A DNA stretch of 64,000 nucleotides, taken from positions 434,001 through 498,000 of the forward strand of contig NZ_JAAGNZ010000001.1 in the NCBI RefSeq assembly GCF_010747415.1, written 5' to 3'. Positions 36,660 through 45,229 of this stretch are shown in pieces. This stretch comes from Spirosoma agri. Lineage in GTDB: Bacteria; Bacteroidota; Bacteroidia; Cytophagales; Spirosomataceae. Positions within the stretch are counted from its first letter, which is position 1, and the number at the start of each line of letters is the position of its first letter. Both the position numbers and the translations under genes were made by a program. Below the pieces are notes generated by a model. That model did not search any database, was not told where the DNA came from, and was given only the letters and a program-made list of their open reading frames with translations.

Positions 36660-37670
36660 CTATTCAGATGGTTCAGGGGTCACCGTCAATCGTTCCCAGA
36701 TGCTGTCTTTTAACTCATCCAGGCCTTGCTGGCTTACCGCTGATATAAATGTTACAGGTAATTTTTTAGGTAGTGTCTCCTTAATACGTTCCAGTTCGGC
36801 CTGATCAACCAGATCTGTTTTTGAGATCGTTAGTAGTCGGTCTTTGTCCATCAGTTCCGGATTGTATTCCCGAAGCTCATTCAACAGAGTATTGTATTCC
36901 TGCCGAATGTCTTCGCTATCAGCTGGAATTACGAACAAAAGCACCGAGTTCCGCTCAATATGCCGTAGAAACCGCAGGCCAAGCCCTTTCCCCTGTGAAG
37001 CACCTTCGATGATACCGGGAATGTCGGCCATAACGAATGATTTGTAGTCTCTATAAGCAACGACCCCTAAATTGGGTACAAGGGTTGTAAACGGGTAGTC
37101 CGCAATTTCAGGACGAGCCGCCGATAGTACCGATAGGAGGGTCGATTTTCCCGCATTCGGAAACCCAACCAGACCGACATCGGCCAGCAGTTTTAATTCC
37201 AGCACCACCCACTCTTCGATACCTGGTTCACCAGGCTGAGCATAATGGGGGGCCTGTTGAGTAGGTGTCTTAAAATGATCATTGCCTAAACCTCCTCTAC
37301 CGCCTGGAAATAGAATGATTTCCTGATTCTCGGCTGTAATCTCCGCCAGTTGCTCGCCGGTATCCGGGTTTCGGGCAATGGTACCGAGAGGAACTTCCAA
37401 AATAACGTCCTCGCCCTGTGCTCCACTACGTCGCCCACCTTCGCCCGCCACACCGCTTTCCGCTTTTATGTGTTTGCGGTATTTTAGATGGAGCAATGTC
37501 CAGAGTTGCGGGTTACCTCTTAAAATAATATGCCCCCCCCGTCCGCCATCACCGCCATCCGGTCCGCCTTTTGGCGTGTGTTTCTCGCGACGGAAGTGAA
37601 CCGACCCTGCTCCGCCAGCACCCGACCGACAATTTATTTTTACGTAATCAATAAAGTTAGATGAAGCCAT
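36660..37670 (-). CDS. obgE: GTPase Obg
   Basis: A 336-residue ribosome-associated GTPase. Residues 1-159 form the Gly-rich Obg domain ([28 protein letters not shown]). The G domain follows: G1 [13 protein letters not shown]2 and G3 around FTTLVPNLG and [10 protein letters not shown]4 ISKTDLVD and G5 [11 protein letters not shown]. It lacks the C-terminal OCT domain, as is usual in this group. It follows adk by 57 bases, probably in one operon. Confidence 0.97.
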   Translation of the reverse strand: MASSNFIDYVKINCRSGAGGAGSVHFRREKHTPKGGPDGGDGGRGGHIILRGNPQLWTLLHLKYRKHIKAESGVAGEGGRRSGAQGEDVILEVPLGTIARNPDTGEQLAEITAENQEIILFPGGRGGLGNDHFKTPTQQAPHYAQPGEPGIEEWVVLELKLLADVGLVGFPNAGKSTLLSVLSAARPEIADYPFTTLVPNLGVVAYRDYKSFVMADIPGIIEGASQGKGLGLRFLRHIERNSVLLFVIPADSEDIRQEYNTLLNELREYNPELMDKDRLLTISKTDLVDQAELERIKETLPKKLPVTFISAVSQQGLDELKDSIWERLTVTPEPSE

Positions 37671-37727
37671 ATGTTATATACTACGCCAGTTTTACCGCAC
37701 GGGTATAGTCTGGATTAGTAACGAAAA

Positions 37728-38306
37728 TTAACCAACGGCCTGCGCAATCTTACTACATATAAGATCGAAGATCGTCTCAATATCACCGATACCGTCGATG
37801 GCGGCAAATTTGTCTTGTTTGCTGTAATAGTCTGCTACAGGTGCAGTCTTCTCATTATATTCTTTAACACGTCGACGAATAAGTTCTTCGTTTTGATCGT
37901 CAGGACGGCCCGATGTTTGGCCGCGTACCAACAAACGTCGGGTTAGCTCTTCATCATCGACAACTAAAGCAATCATTGTGGTGATCTGCGTGTCGTGTTG
38001 GTGAAGTAGCTGGTCCAGGGCTTCTGCTTGTGGAACTGTACGGGGAAAGCCGTCAAAAATGAAACCGGCGGCAGTCTGATTCTCGTGTAGTTTGTGCTGG
38101 ATCATGCCAATGACGACCTCGTCGGGCACTAGCAGACCCTGATCCATTAATTGTTTTGCCTTGATCCCTAACTCAGTGCCGGCAGCAATTTGGGAACGTA
38201 ACAGATCGCCTGTGGATAAATGAACTAGGTTGTATCTACGAATTAATTTCTCGCTCTGAGTTCCTTTGCCCGCCCCTGGAGGGCCAAACAGTACAAGGTT
38301 AAGCAT
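37728..38306 (-). CDS. adk: Adenylate kinase
   Basis: The ATG at 38306 gives 192 residues (MLNLVLFGPPGAGKGTQSEKL), the normal start of the family. A frame open for 16 more codons has no support. P-loop GPPGAGKGT, NMP-binding LSTGDLLR, GFIFDGFPRTVPQAEAL and the LID-region Arg residues RGQTSGRPDD are present, with a short LID. It interconverts ATP plus AMP and two ADP in the cytoplasm. Confidence 0.97.
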   Translation of the reverse strand: MLNLVLFGPPGAGKGTQSEKLIRRYNLVHLSTGDLLRSQIAAGTELGIKAKQLMDQGLLVPDEVVIGMIQHKLHENQTAAGFIFDGFPRTVPQAEALDQLLHQHDTQITTMIALVVDDEELTRRLLVRGQTSGRPDDQNEELIRRRVKEYNEKTAPVADYYSKQDKFAAIDGIGDIETIFDLICSKIAQAVG

Positions 38307-38351
38307 ACGGCTTTCGTAAGGTGGTATCGTCTGGGTAAAAATTTGCGCCCG

Positions 38352-38359
38352 CAAAGTTA
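38352..38359 (-). promoter_or_regulatory. Possible -7 box for adk-obgE
   Basis: TAACTTTG on the minus strand (38359-38352) fits TAnnTTTG, 46 bases before the adk start. No good TTG is found at 17 to 21 bases further up. Confidence 0.4.
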
Positions 38360-38420
38360 CGATTCCACCCGTAAAATAATACAGGAACTCGTAACGGCAT
38401 CTATGTTTTTATTTACTGGA

Positions 38421-38467
38421 AATCAAAGCAAAAGCGCCGACCACTGGCCGGCGCTTTTGCTTTGATT
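38421..38467 (-). terminator. Hairpin terminator after the TPR gene
   Basis: Nineteen perfect pairs (38421-38439 with 38449-38467) and a nine-base loop. It starts 15 bases past the stop of the TPR gene. The inner GC-rich part AAAAGCGCCG gives the usual terminator stem with a U tract (GCGCTTTTGC) that is also paired. Confidence 0.85.
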
Positions 38468-38481
38468 TATATTCAGTACCG

Positions 38482-40251
38482 TCAATTACCGGCTGTACTC
38501 TTCTTCGCAGGTGATTTAGGGGCTGTTTTTCCGGCTGGTTTTGTTGGTGCAGGTGTTTCTTTAGGACCTGCCAGCGCTTTCTTCACGCTCTCATCGTTTG
38601 GATCGATAGCCAACACTTTCTCGAAGTATTCTTTCGCCTTCGCGTCGTCCTTCTTCAAGATGCTAAATCCTGCCAGTGCCTTGTACGATGTAACCAAGTA
38701 CTTTTTGTAATCGGTTTTGTCTGACGAATCTGGAGCCATAGCCTGCTCGATGAATTTTTCATAAAGTGGACCAGCTTGACTCGCAGCCTTTTCTTTGTCG
38801 TTAGGATAAGCGTAGTAGTTAGCCCCGGCACGATAGTAGTAAGCTAACGGATACTTCTTGCCATCTGCTTCAATCCGTTGTGCCATTTGAGCAAAAGCCG
38901 AGTCAGCACGCAAATAATATTGCTGTTTTACAACACGAATCTGCGCGGTATCCATTGGCGCAGCCGAGCTATCACGTCCAACCCGTGGCGCGTATTGATA
39001 GTTGGCTAGACCTAACCACAGGAAGTCATTGTTTTGTGGCTTCTTGTCGTTTGCAATTGTTTTCGCGTAATACTGAGACGCTCTGTCATACCGCTTCGTC
39101 TTGTAATACTTCTCGCCAATCTCACGGTACAAATTCTCCGTGGTATCTTGTGGAGCCGCCTTTTCTAAATTGGCAACGCTCAATGAGTCACCTTCCGGTG
39201 TTCCAAGCTGGCCGTATGCCCGACCCAAATATTTGTAATCGTCATAGATTACTTTCTGAGGAGCGGTCGAAATGAAGCGATTCAGTGACTCAACTGATTC
39301 CTGATTTTTACCAAGAGCCGAGTAAGCCCAGCCGTACATCCGATCGATGATTGGGTTGTTGATTTTCCCTTTCAACTGATCGAGGTACGCAATAGCACCC
39401 TGATAGTCCTGAGCCAGAAATTTGTAGCGCGCTACATCAAGTAATTGCTCTGGATCGGTTGTACCACTCTTCTGAACGTACAATTCGTAGTTCGTAGCCG
39501 CGGCCTTGTATGCCCGTGAGTTCGCGAGCGCATCAGCGTAAGCCCGGTAAGTCGGCGCAAATTCCGGATCGTTCTGAATGGCTAATTTGAAATACTCCTG
39601 CGCTTTGGTATAGTTCTTACCACGTAGGTAAAGACGACCGATCTTGTAGTTCGCTTCAGCCAGATTTGGCGAAATCGTCAATGCATTCTCATATTTGGAA
39701 ATTGCATTACCACCGTCGTTTTTCAGGAAGTACGCATCGCCCAGCAACATTTCGATCTCGGCGTTTTCGTTCTTCTTATCTTTCTCATCGGCAATGGTCA
39801 GCAGGCGTATCGCTTCCGCTGGATCGTTTGTTTCTTCCAGCGTGTACATTTCACCTGCCCGCAGCAACACGTTCTGGTCTTTGCTTTTGGTGGAATTAAC
39901 CGCATTATCGATCAGCGTTTTCGCGCCGGCACGATCTTTCTTGGCCAGTGCTACACCTGCAAGGCCAACGTTGTTCAGTTGGTTTTTTCCATCAGCGGCT
40001 ACCCCTTTCTCAAACGCTGCCTTAGCCTTATCGACTTGGCCGCTTCTCAGGTAATAATAGCCTAGGTAAAATTGATTGTCAGCCGATGGCGAGCTAGTCG
40101 CTAACTGCGTTAGCGTTTGGCCTGCTTTCGCAAATCGCTCAGCCTCCACGTCTTTGAGTGCCGTTTGGACGTCCTGCGCCATTAGTGGAGCAGTCATTGC
40201 AGTCCCCACGAACAGGATGGTCAACAGCGATTTTCTCTGGTTGTTCATCAT
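38482..40251 (-). CDS. Exported tetratricopeptide-repeat protein of the TonB cluster
   Basis: A 589-residue protein with a signal peptide (MMNNQRKSLLTILFVGTAMTAPLMAQ) and a long series of TPR units, for example FYLGYYYLRSGQVDKAKAAFEKGV, EANYKIGRLYLRGKNYTKAQEYFKLAI and YREIGEKYYKTKRYDRASQYY. The last 25 residues are Pro/Lys/Thr/Ala-rich. It is probably periplasmic. Its own promoter (40305-40332) and a 269-base gap separate it from the PstS-like gene, although the pair is often found together in Bacteroidota. Confidence 0.88.
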   Translation of the reverse strand: MMNNQRKSLLTILFVGTAMTAPLMAQDVQTALKDVEAERFAKAGQTLTQLATSSPSADNQFYLGYYYLRSGQVDKAKAAFEKGVAADGKNQLNNVGLAGVALAKKDRAGAKTLIDNAVNSTKSKDQNVLLRAGEMYTLEETNDPAEAIRLLTIADEKDKKNENAEIEMLLGDAYFLKNDGGNAISKYENALTISPNLAEANYKIGRLYLRGKNYTKAQEYFKLAIQNDPEFAPTYRAYADALANSRAYKAAATNYELYVQKSGTTDPEQLLDVARYKFLAQDYQGAIAYLDQLKGKINNPIIDRMYGWAYSALGKNQESVESLNRFISTAPQKVIYDDYKYLGRAYGQLGTPEGDSLSVANLEKAAPQDTTENLYREIGEKYYKTKRYDRASQYYAKTIANDKKPQNNDFLWLGLANYQYAPRVGRDSSAAPMDTAQIRVVKQQYYLRADSAFAQMAQRIEADGKKYPLAYYYRAGANYYAYPNDKEKAASQAGPLYEKFIEQAMAPDSSDKTDYKKYLVTSYKALAGFSILKKDDAKAKEYFEKVLAIDPNDESVKKALAGPKETPAPTKPAGKTAPKSPAKKSTAGN

Positions 40252-40304
40252 GTATTTCAGGTTGGAAAATTAGAAAAAAGGTTTTGTGAGTATAAAACAA
40301 TTAG

Positions 40305-40332
40305 CAAAACTAAAAAATTGCGTTTAAATCAA
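40305..40332 (-). promoter_or_regulatory. Bacteroidota-type promoter of the TPR gene
   Basis: On the minus strand TTG (40332-40330), 17 bases, and TAGTTTTG (40312-40305). Transcription would start near 40298, giving a leader of about 47 bases. The region up to the PstS-like gene stop (40521) holds nothing else that I can see. Confidence 0.65.
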
Positions 40333-40520
40333 AAAACTTGATTTTACGTTTGTGAGTTTACGGATCTGCCAAATACTTCTTATTTGCATATAACTACGCA
40401 AATAGGTAGTTTGTATGTGAAATCTATTATTTTTTTTAGACTTTATTGAACGACTCGTGTAACATGGTAGTAATATACATGCCTGACCCTTAGCTCATAA
40501 CGCAAGTTGTCAGGGACATG

Positions 40521-41456
40521 CTATTGTTTCCTCAGGTTAATCTCTCTATTGTACTTTACTGACGGCCAGAGCCCAAGTTTATAGATGATCAGTGAGCCAG
40601 CGTCCCGCATTACATAGTTCACCAGTCCGCCACCCAGTCCCGGATGTGCTTCACGACTTAAGACATAAACGGGTCTCCGAAGCGGGTATCGCTGCATGCC
40701 CAGATCCTCCTGAAAAGGCTGAAAGTAATCAGCCCGACTGGCTGGATTTTCCTTCGCGGAGACGCCGACAACGCGTAAATCTTTTGAGAGTTCAGTTGTG
40801 AGCGGTTCATCGCCATCGCTGATCCAGTTCACGCCGATAAAGCCCAGTGTTGATGGATTCGTTCTGACAAAATCAATAACCTCCCGATTGGATTTAGCCG
40901 TAAAGATTCGAAGACCTTTAACGTCCGTAATGCCGAACGTGTGTAATATAAAGTCTATGTTGCTGGAGTTGTTGTTATCGAATACCAACGTAATAGGACT
41001 CGACTGATTACCCCCTTTCAACTGTGACCATTGCGTGAGTTTTCCGGTGAAGATGCCTTTCAGCTCACTCATCGTTACTAAGCTATCAGTGTTGGCTTTG
41101 TTGATCAGAAGTGCCACACCATCGGTAGCGAGTTTGGTTACAGACCCCACAATTTTCCGTTTGTCTAAGACGGCTTTCTCACTGGGGCTTAACTTCCGGG
41201 TCGTAAAGGCAATCCGGGCGCTGTCTTTGAGCATAAGGTTGATAGCCTCTTGCTCAGGTGCATAAATCACTCTAAAGTGAGCATCGGGATAGATACCCGA
41301 GTAAGCCGACGTTAGCTGGGTGACGAGAGGCCGGAATGATTCATCAGCAGCGATCACGATTGATCCTCTGGACGGACTGTCGAGCGCTGGTTTTCCACCA
41401 TCACAACCCAGCAGCCCAATCAGAAGAACGATGCCGCAAATCCCTGATCTAATCAT
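40521..41456 (-). CDS. Orphan PstS-like substrate-binding lipoprotein
   Basis: The ATG at 41456 gives 311 residues with a lipoprotein signal (MIRSGICGIVLLIGLLGC). Upstream residues of the open frame lack signal character. The protein is of the PBP-like type found in PstS: SIVIAADESFRPLVTQLTSAYS, IAFTTRKLSPSEK, the TDGVALLINKANT stretch, MSELKGIFTGKLTQWSQL and VFDNNNSSNIDFILHTFG. PstS from ABC phosphate transporters shares this order, but no pstC, pstA or pstB is present. Its start overlaps the preceding small gene by eight bases, so it is co-translated with the ExbB-ExbD-TonB set. Confidence 0.88.
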   Translation of the reverse strand: MIRSGICGIVLLIGLLGCDGGKPALDSPSRGSIVIAADESFRPLVTQLTSAYSGIYPDAHFRVIYAPEQEAINLMLKDSARIAFTTRKLSPSEKAVLDKRKIVGSVTKLATDGVALLINKANTDSLVTMSELKGIFTGKLTQWSQLKGGNQSSPITLVFDNNNSSNIDFILHTFGITDVKGLRIFTAKSNREVIDFVRTNPSTLGFIGVNWISDGDEPLTTELSKDLRVVGVSAKENPASRADYFQPFQEDLGMQRYPLRRPVYVLSREAHPGLGGGLVNYVMRDAGSLIIYKLGLWPSVKYNREINLRKQ

Positions 41457-41670
41457 TTTCTCGAAAAGCCTGATAGGACCGATATGACCGGAAACTTCCA
41501 TAAACCAAGAGCAGTATTGCTAACCCGTATCGAAAGAATCCCGATTCAGGGAAGACGCCAAAAGACTGAGAGGAGGCTATCAGTGCGATGCCTCCTCCCA
41601 AGTATGCCAGTGAAGCTAGTACTGAAATGAATAGTGTTAGCTTCGCTGGACCTCGATTTTGTCCGCGCAT
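41449..41670 (-). CDS. Small membrane protein between tonB and the PstS-like gene
   Basis: From the ATG at 41670, 73 residues with two hydrophobic segments (LTLFISVLASLAYLGGGIALIA and GLAILLLVYGSFRSY). It starts seven bases past the tonB stop and overlaps the PstS-like gene by eight bases, so it is tightly built into the cluster. I know no function. Its small size and two helices would suit an accessory of the ExbB/ExbD complex, but that is a guess. Confidence 0.72.
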   Translation of the reverse strand: MRGQNRGPAKLTLFISVLASLAYLGGGIALIASSQSFGVFPESGFFRYGLAILLLVYGSFRSYRSYQAFREND

Positions 41671-41677
41671 AGATAAC

Positions 41678-42502
41678 TTATTCCAGCGTGAAGTTGATCG
41701 GTAGGTTGTACTTAACACGAACCGGACGACCAGACTGTTTGCCAGGACGCCATTTAGGCATACCTTTCACTACGCGTTGTGCTTCTTCATCTGTACCGAA
41801 GCCAAGACCTTTCAACACAGCTACATCCTGAATACTTCCGTCGGTGTTAACGACGAAGCTTACGAACACACGTCCTGAGACGTTAGCCCGTTGGGCAGCA
41901 GCTGGATACCGAAGGTTTTTCTGTAGGTATTGTCCCAAAGCAGCCATACCGCCGGTAAATTCTGGCTGTTGCTCAACCACCGTAAAGATTTCTTCCTCTT
42001 TAGGGGCCGCTTCAACAGCAGCTTCTACCTTCGTAGGGGCAGCCGACGCTTCAGGAGCCGCAATTACTTCCTCTGCATTCGGATCACCTTCCTGCGTTTT
42101 TTCAGCCGCTACCGCTTCTTTGAGCTCTTCAACGGCTGGTGGCGGTGTTTCTTCAGGAACTTCCTCATCTGGTTTTACCTCGGGAGGCAAGAACTTCACC
42201 GTATTCACCTTCGGCATTTCGACCGGTGGTGGTGGTGGCGGTGGCGGTTCGTTCGGGTCAATCGGCGGTGGTGGGAGTTTCATCAAATCCACCTCAACCA
42301 TTGCTTGTTCTTCTGCTTCCGGCGTTAAAGCGGTAATGATGGTTGGCGTAAGAACACCAAGTGTAAACAAGATACCACCAATTATTAGGGCGCGGGTAAC
42401 GGTCTTTGGGTATGTTTTCCGCAGATCGTAGGCACCATATGCTTTGTTCCGGTTGGCAAACACGATATCATCGAGCGTTGCCTGGGATTCTAATTCTGCC
42501 AT
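41678..42502 (-). CDS. tonB: TonB-like energy transducer
   Basis: A 274-residue protein with one membrane helix (RALIIGGILFTLGVLTPTIIT), a Pro-rich periplasmic segment (about 75-100, long runs of Pro), a Glu/Ala-rich linker, and a C-terminal TonB domain (about 185-274: YPAAAQRANVSGRVFVSFVVNTDGSI, PKWRPGKQSGRPVRVKY). It transfers ion-motive energy from ExbB/ExbD to outer-membrane receptors such as SusC-type porins. Before the helix there is a conserved NRNKAYGAYDLRKTYPK segment typical of Bacteroidota. It starts four bases past the second exbD stop. Confidence 0.95.
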   Translation of the reverse strand: MAELESQATLDDIVFANRNKAYGAYDLRKTYPKTVTRALIIGGILFTLGVLTPTIITALTPEAEEQAMVEVDLMKLPPPPIDPNEPPPPPPPPVEMPKVNTVKFLPPEVKPDEEVPEETPPPAVEELKEAVAAEKTQEGDPNAEEVIAAPEASAAPTKVEAAVEAAPKEEEIFTVVEQQPEFTGGMAALGQYLQKNLRYPAAAQRANVSGRVFVSFVVNTDGSIQDVAVLKGLGFGTDEEAQRVVKGMPKWRPGKQSGRPVRVKYNLPINFTLE

Positions 42503-42506
42503 GGTG

Positions 42507-43043
42507 CTATGCGTCTAATTTTACTTTGTCTTTGAGAAGTTTCTTCTCGTCCGGAGTTAACTGATCCACGAGAGCGTAACGCTTTAGTTTCGTGATGGCC
42601 ATTTCATCCAGAACGTCAACCATGTTCTTGTAGGTCGACTGTTTTGTGGGCTTGATAACCACGACAAACTTTTCGCCACCTACTTTTTTGACATTCTCCT
42701 GAAGAGCCTGCCGAAACTCGTAGCCATAGCCAACGGTTTTTACTTCGGGATCTTCGTTCGCAGCTTTACCAAAGATGTAGTAAGCTTTGTTGTCTTTTCC
42801 CAAAAAGACCGTCATTACGTTAGATGCCTTGATTGGCTCCGTTTCTTCCTGTTTTGTTTTGTCCGGCACGTTGAGCGTCATCGAAGATGGTTTGCTCAGG
42901 GTGGTGGCCAAGATGAAAAAGGTGATCAGAAGGAATCCTAAGTCTACCATCGGGGTCATATCTACCCGAGTCGATGCTTTCTTGGACCGTACCTTACCAC
43001 CATCATGCTTACCACCACCACCACCGGTGTTAATTTCTGCCAT
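42507..43043 (-). CDS. exbD: ExbD/TolR family protein, second copy
   Basis: A 178-residue proton-channel component with one N-terminal helix (FLLITFFILATTLS) preceded by RVDMTPMVDLGF, in which Asp faces the channel. The periplasmic domain has the usual VVVIKPTKQSTYKNMVDVLDEM. A Gly/His/Lys-rich N-terminus (INTGGGGGKHDGG) precedes it. It differs clearly from the other ExbD, with which it may form a hetero-dimer. Confidence 0.94.
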   Translation of the reverse strand: MAEINTGGGGGKHDGGKVRSKKASTRVDMTPMVDLGFLLITFFILATTLSKPSSMTLNVPDKTKQEETEPIKASNVMTVFLGKDNKAYYIFGKAANEDPEVKTVGYGYEFRQALQENVKKVGGEKFVVVIKPTKQSTYKNMVDVLDEMAITKLKRYALVDQLTPDEKKLLKDKVKLDA

Positions 43044-43118
43044 GAGTTTGTCTGGTTTTAGTTTTTAGCGTAGCCTTCTAAGCGTAGAAGTAGTACCTGC
43101 CAAAAACTATAAGCTGAA

Positions 43119-43745
43119 TTAATCTGCTTTCCAACCAGCTGGGGGAGCTTCTGTTCCCGTGATCAGGTTGAATTTGTTAATATTCTGCGCTTGTAGCGTA
43201 GCCAGTACGTTCTTGAACTCGGGGAATTTAGCGAGGTTGTCGCCTTTCAGCGCAATCCGGAGTCCGTTGTTGGCCTTACGGGCGTTGAACACCCAGTCTT
43301 TCAGTTCGTTCGTTGGTGCTGCTCCCGTCGAATCCGTTGGAATGCCTGGTTGTTTCACCTTACCCTGTTGTTCTTTTGGAAGGCTCAGGTACGACTTCAA
43401 CTGGTTGATCGGTAAACCAAAGTTCGACATCAGCGAGAACTCTTTCATCTCGTTGGGTGTGAACGTGATCCCTTTCGCTGCTGCAATATTTTCCAGCATA
43501 GAAATGCGATTCTGCGCATTGTCGATACCGAAATAGACTTTGCCGTCCCGACCAAGACCAATGGTCATGATATCTCTATCGGGAACTTTAATGCCGGAAA
43601 TCGACGATGGAGTTTCAATTGCTGCTGCATCCTGCGACCGGAACTGGGCTGTAAGAATAAAGAACGTAAGCAACAGAAACGCCACATCAGTCATTGCCGT
43701 CATGTCCACCGAAGAACTGGCACGTTTAATTTTAACTGCTGGCAT
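43119..43745 (-). CDS. exbD: ExbD/TolR family protein, first copy
   Basis: A 208-residue protein with the helix VAFLLLTFFILTAQF after SVDMTAMTD and a larger periplasmic domain (VYFGIDNAQNRISMLENIAAAKG, LRIALKGDNLAKFPEFKNVLATLQ). It carries the same functional Asp in TDVAFLL. A hairpin lies in the 63-base gap between exbB and this gene, which may set the expression ratio. Confidence 0.94.
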   Translation of the reverse strand: MPAVKIKRASSSVDMTAMTDVAFLLLTFFILTAQFRSQDAAAIETPSSISGIKVPDRDIMTIGLGRDGKVYFGIDNAQNRISMLENIAAAKGITFTPNEMKEFSLMSNFGLPINQLKSYLSLPKEQQGKVKQPGIPTDSTGAAPTNELKDWVFNARKANNGLRIALKGDNLAKFPEFKNVLATLQAQNINKFNLITGTEAPPAGWKAD

Positions 43746-43761
43746 GAGTTATTTTGTTTCT

Positions 43762-43787
43762 ACCTGCCCGACGTGCGTCGGGCAGGT
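43762..43787. other. Intercistronic hairpin between exbB and exbD
   Basis: ACCTGCCCGAC and GTCGGGCAGGT (11 bp) around GTGC. It lies 16 bases upstream of the exbD ATG (43745) and in minus-strand RNA has no U tract, so it is a stability or attenuation element, or a dispersed palindrome, not a terminator. Confidence 0.65.
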
Positions 43788-43808
43788 GGTTTGGATATAC
43801 AATCTCGA

Positions 43809-44642
43809 CTAATAGTGAGCAGCAAAATTCTGCTGAATGCTCAATCCAATTTCATCGATGTTGTAAGTCAGAACGTCAATCCGGCTAGTGAAGTAGCTAT
43901 ACATGATCGTTGCGATAGCTGCTGTACCGATACCCAAAGCCGTGTTTACAAGGGCCTCAGAGATACCTGTAGATAGAGCACCTGTATCAGGCTGGCCAGT
44001 AGCACCCATGGCTGCGAAGGCACGGATCATACCAAGTACCGTTCCAAGCAGGGCGATCAGCGTCGAAACCGAAGCCAGCGTAGCGATGATCGTCAGGTTT
44101 TTTTCCAGCATTGGCAATTCAAGCGTAGTAGCTTCTTCCACTTCCTTTTGCAGAGCTACCAACTTCTGTTCTTTGTCAAGCTGCGTATCGGTAGCCAACT
44201 GCTGATATTTAACCAGCGCTGTTTTAACAACGTTACCGATCGAACCTTTTTGCTTGTCACACGCCTGGATGGCAGCTGCCACGTCGTTGCGGTCAAGCGA
44301 AGCTTTCACTTTCTGAACGAAATCATCAATCGAACCGGTACCCGTCGCCCGACCAATGGTGATAAAGCGTTCGATCGAGAACACCAACACCGTTAAGAAA
44401 CAGGTAAAGAGAATTGGCACGATGAATCCACCTTTGTAAACGGTACCGAAGTAATCGCCTGGTAGTGGTTCTTTCGTGTTGTCACCTTCCTGGAAGTGGC
44501 TGCCATCACCGAAGACGAACATGTACGTCAGGATACCGATCAGCAGCAGAACAGGAATTACGAACGCGGGGTTTAAACCACCTGACTTCTTTTTGGGTGC
44601 CGCTGCCTTGGCTGGTGCTGGAGAAGGAGTTTGTGTTTTCAT
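43809..44642 (-). CDS. exbB: MotA/TolQ/ExbB proton channel protein
   Basis: A 277-residue membrane protein with three helices: FVIPVLLLIGILTYMFVFG, GFIVPILFTCFLTVLVFSIE and the C-terminal pair starting TIIATLASVSTLIALLGTVLGMIRAFAAMG, which is the family signature. An N-terminal Pro/Ala/Lys-rich tail precedes the first helix. It is the first gene of the TonB cluster and forms the ion channel with ExbD. Confidence 0.96.
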   Translation of the reverse strand: MKTQTPSPAPAKAAAPKKKSGGLNPAFVIPVLLLIGILTYMFVFGDGSHFQEGDNTKEPLPGDYFGTVYKGGFIVPILFTCFLTVLVFSIERFITIGRATGTGSIDDFVQKVKASLDRNDVAAAIQACDKQKGSIGNVVKTALVKYQQLATDTQLDKEQKLVALQKEVEEATTLELPMLEKNLTIIATLASVSTLIALLGTVLGMIRAFAAMGATGQPDTGALSTGISEALVNTALGIGTAAIATIMYSYFTSRIDVLTYNIDEIGLSIQQNFAAHY

Positions 44643-44760
44643 TGGAACTGGACTGTAGGGTTAAATTTGAAAGTTGGTTTGCCCGGTAAAAAAAGCAAAA
44701 AAATTAGACTCTTTTGGTTTGTTCAGTTAAAAATTTGAGTGAAAGCCGTCTAAACCTTTA

Positions 44761-44789
44761 CAAAACTATGGTTTTTCCGACGAATACAA
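44761..44789 (-). promoter_or_regulatory. Bacteroidota-type promoter of the exbB cluster
   Basis: On the minus strand TTG (44789-44787), 18 bases and TAGTTTTG (44768-44761). Transcription would start near 44754, leaving a leader of about 110 bases before the exbB ATG, longer than for the other promoters seen here. Confidence 0.7.
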
Positions 44790-45229
44790 CGCAAACGTAT
44801 TAGCCAAATTTTATTTGCTTATACTAATCCATCAATAAGTACTTATCGGCCTCTTGCAATGTCATACATGTACTTTACTAATGTGTAAACCGGTAAAACC
44901 TTGTTTCTCAAGCATCCAATATTGAGCGTTTCCAAGAGAAGTGGGTCAACGGACAGGTTTCAGGAGGGGCTTTGTTCATAAAATAATTGTTAAGGTTGCT
45001 TCAGGAAATAAGAGACTAGTATCTCTCTGTGTCTACTAGATGCAATTGATTCCCGGAATGCATACGGGTAAAAATATTTTTTTTGTCCTAGAAAAAACCA
45101 GAAGAGTTACCAAATCGTATATAACAAAATAATTGACATAAATCAATTAGATTTTGTACTATAAGAACCCGAGAGTAAATCGATTATCAAAAAAAGGTAA
45201 AGTTCCTCTGGCATTGAAGGTAATATTCT
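44790..45229. other. AT-rich intergenic region, 440 bases
   Basis: Between the exbB promoter and a small plus-strand gene. It contains many A/T runs and an FNR/CRP-like box at 45131-45148 (listed separately). AGAGA and TCTCT at about 45009-45024 form a short palindrome. No open frame of size or tRNA-like structure was seen. Confidence 0.5.
45131..45148. promoter_or_regulatory. FNR/CRP-type palindrome
   Basis: AATTGA-CATAAA-TCAATT: two perfect six-base arms. Its inner 14 bases TTGACATAAATCAA (45133-45146) differ in one base from the FNR consensus TTGAT-N4-ATCAA. The centre lies about 90 bases before the GTG at 45230. Confidence 0.5.

Noticed and set aside
41844-42431. 195-codon Gly/Ser-rich plus-strand frame antisense to tonB
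   Set aside because: The Gly-rich product is the complement of the Pro-rich segment of TonB.
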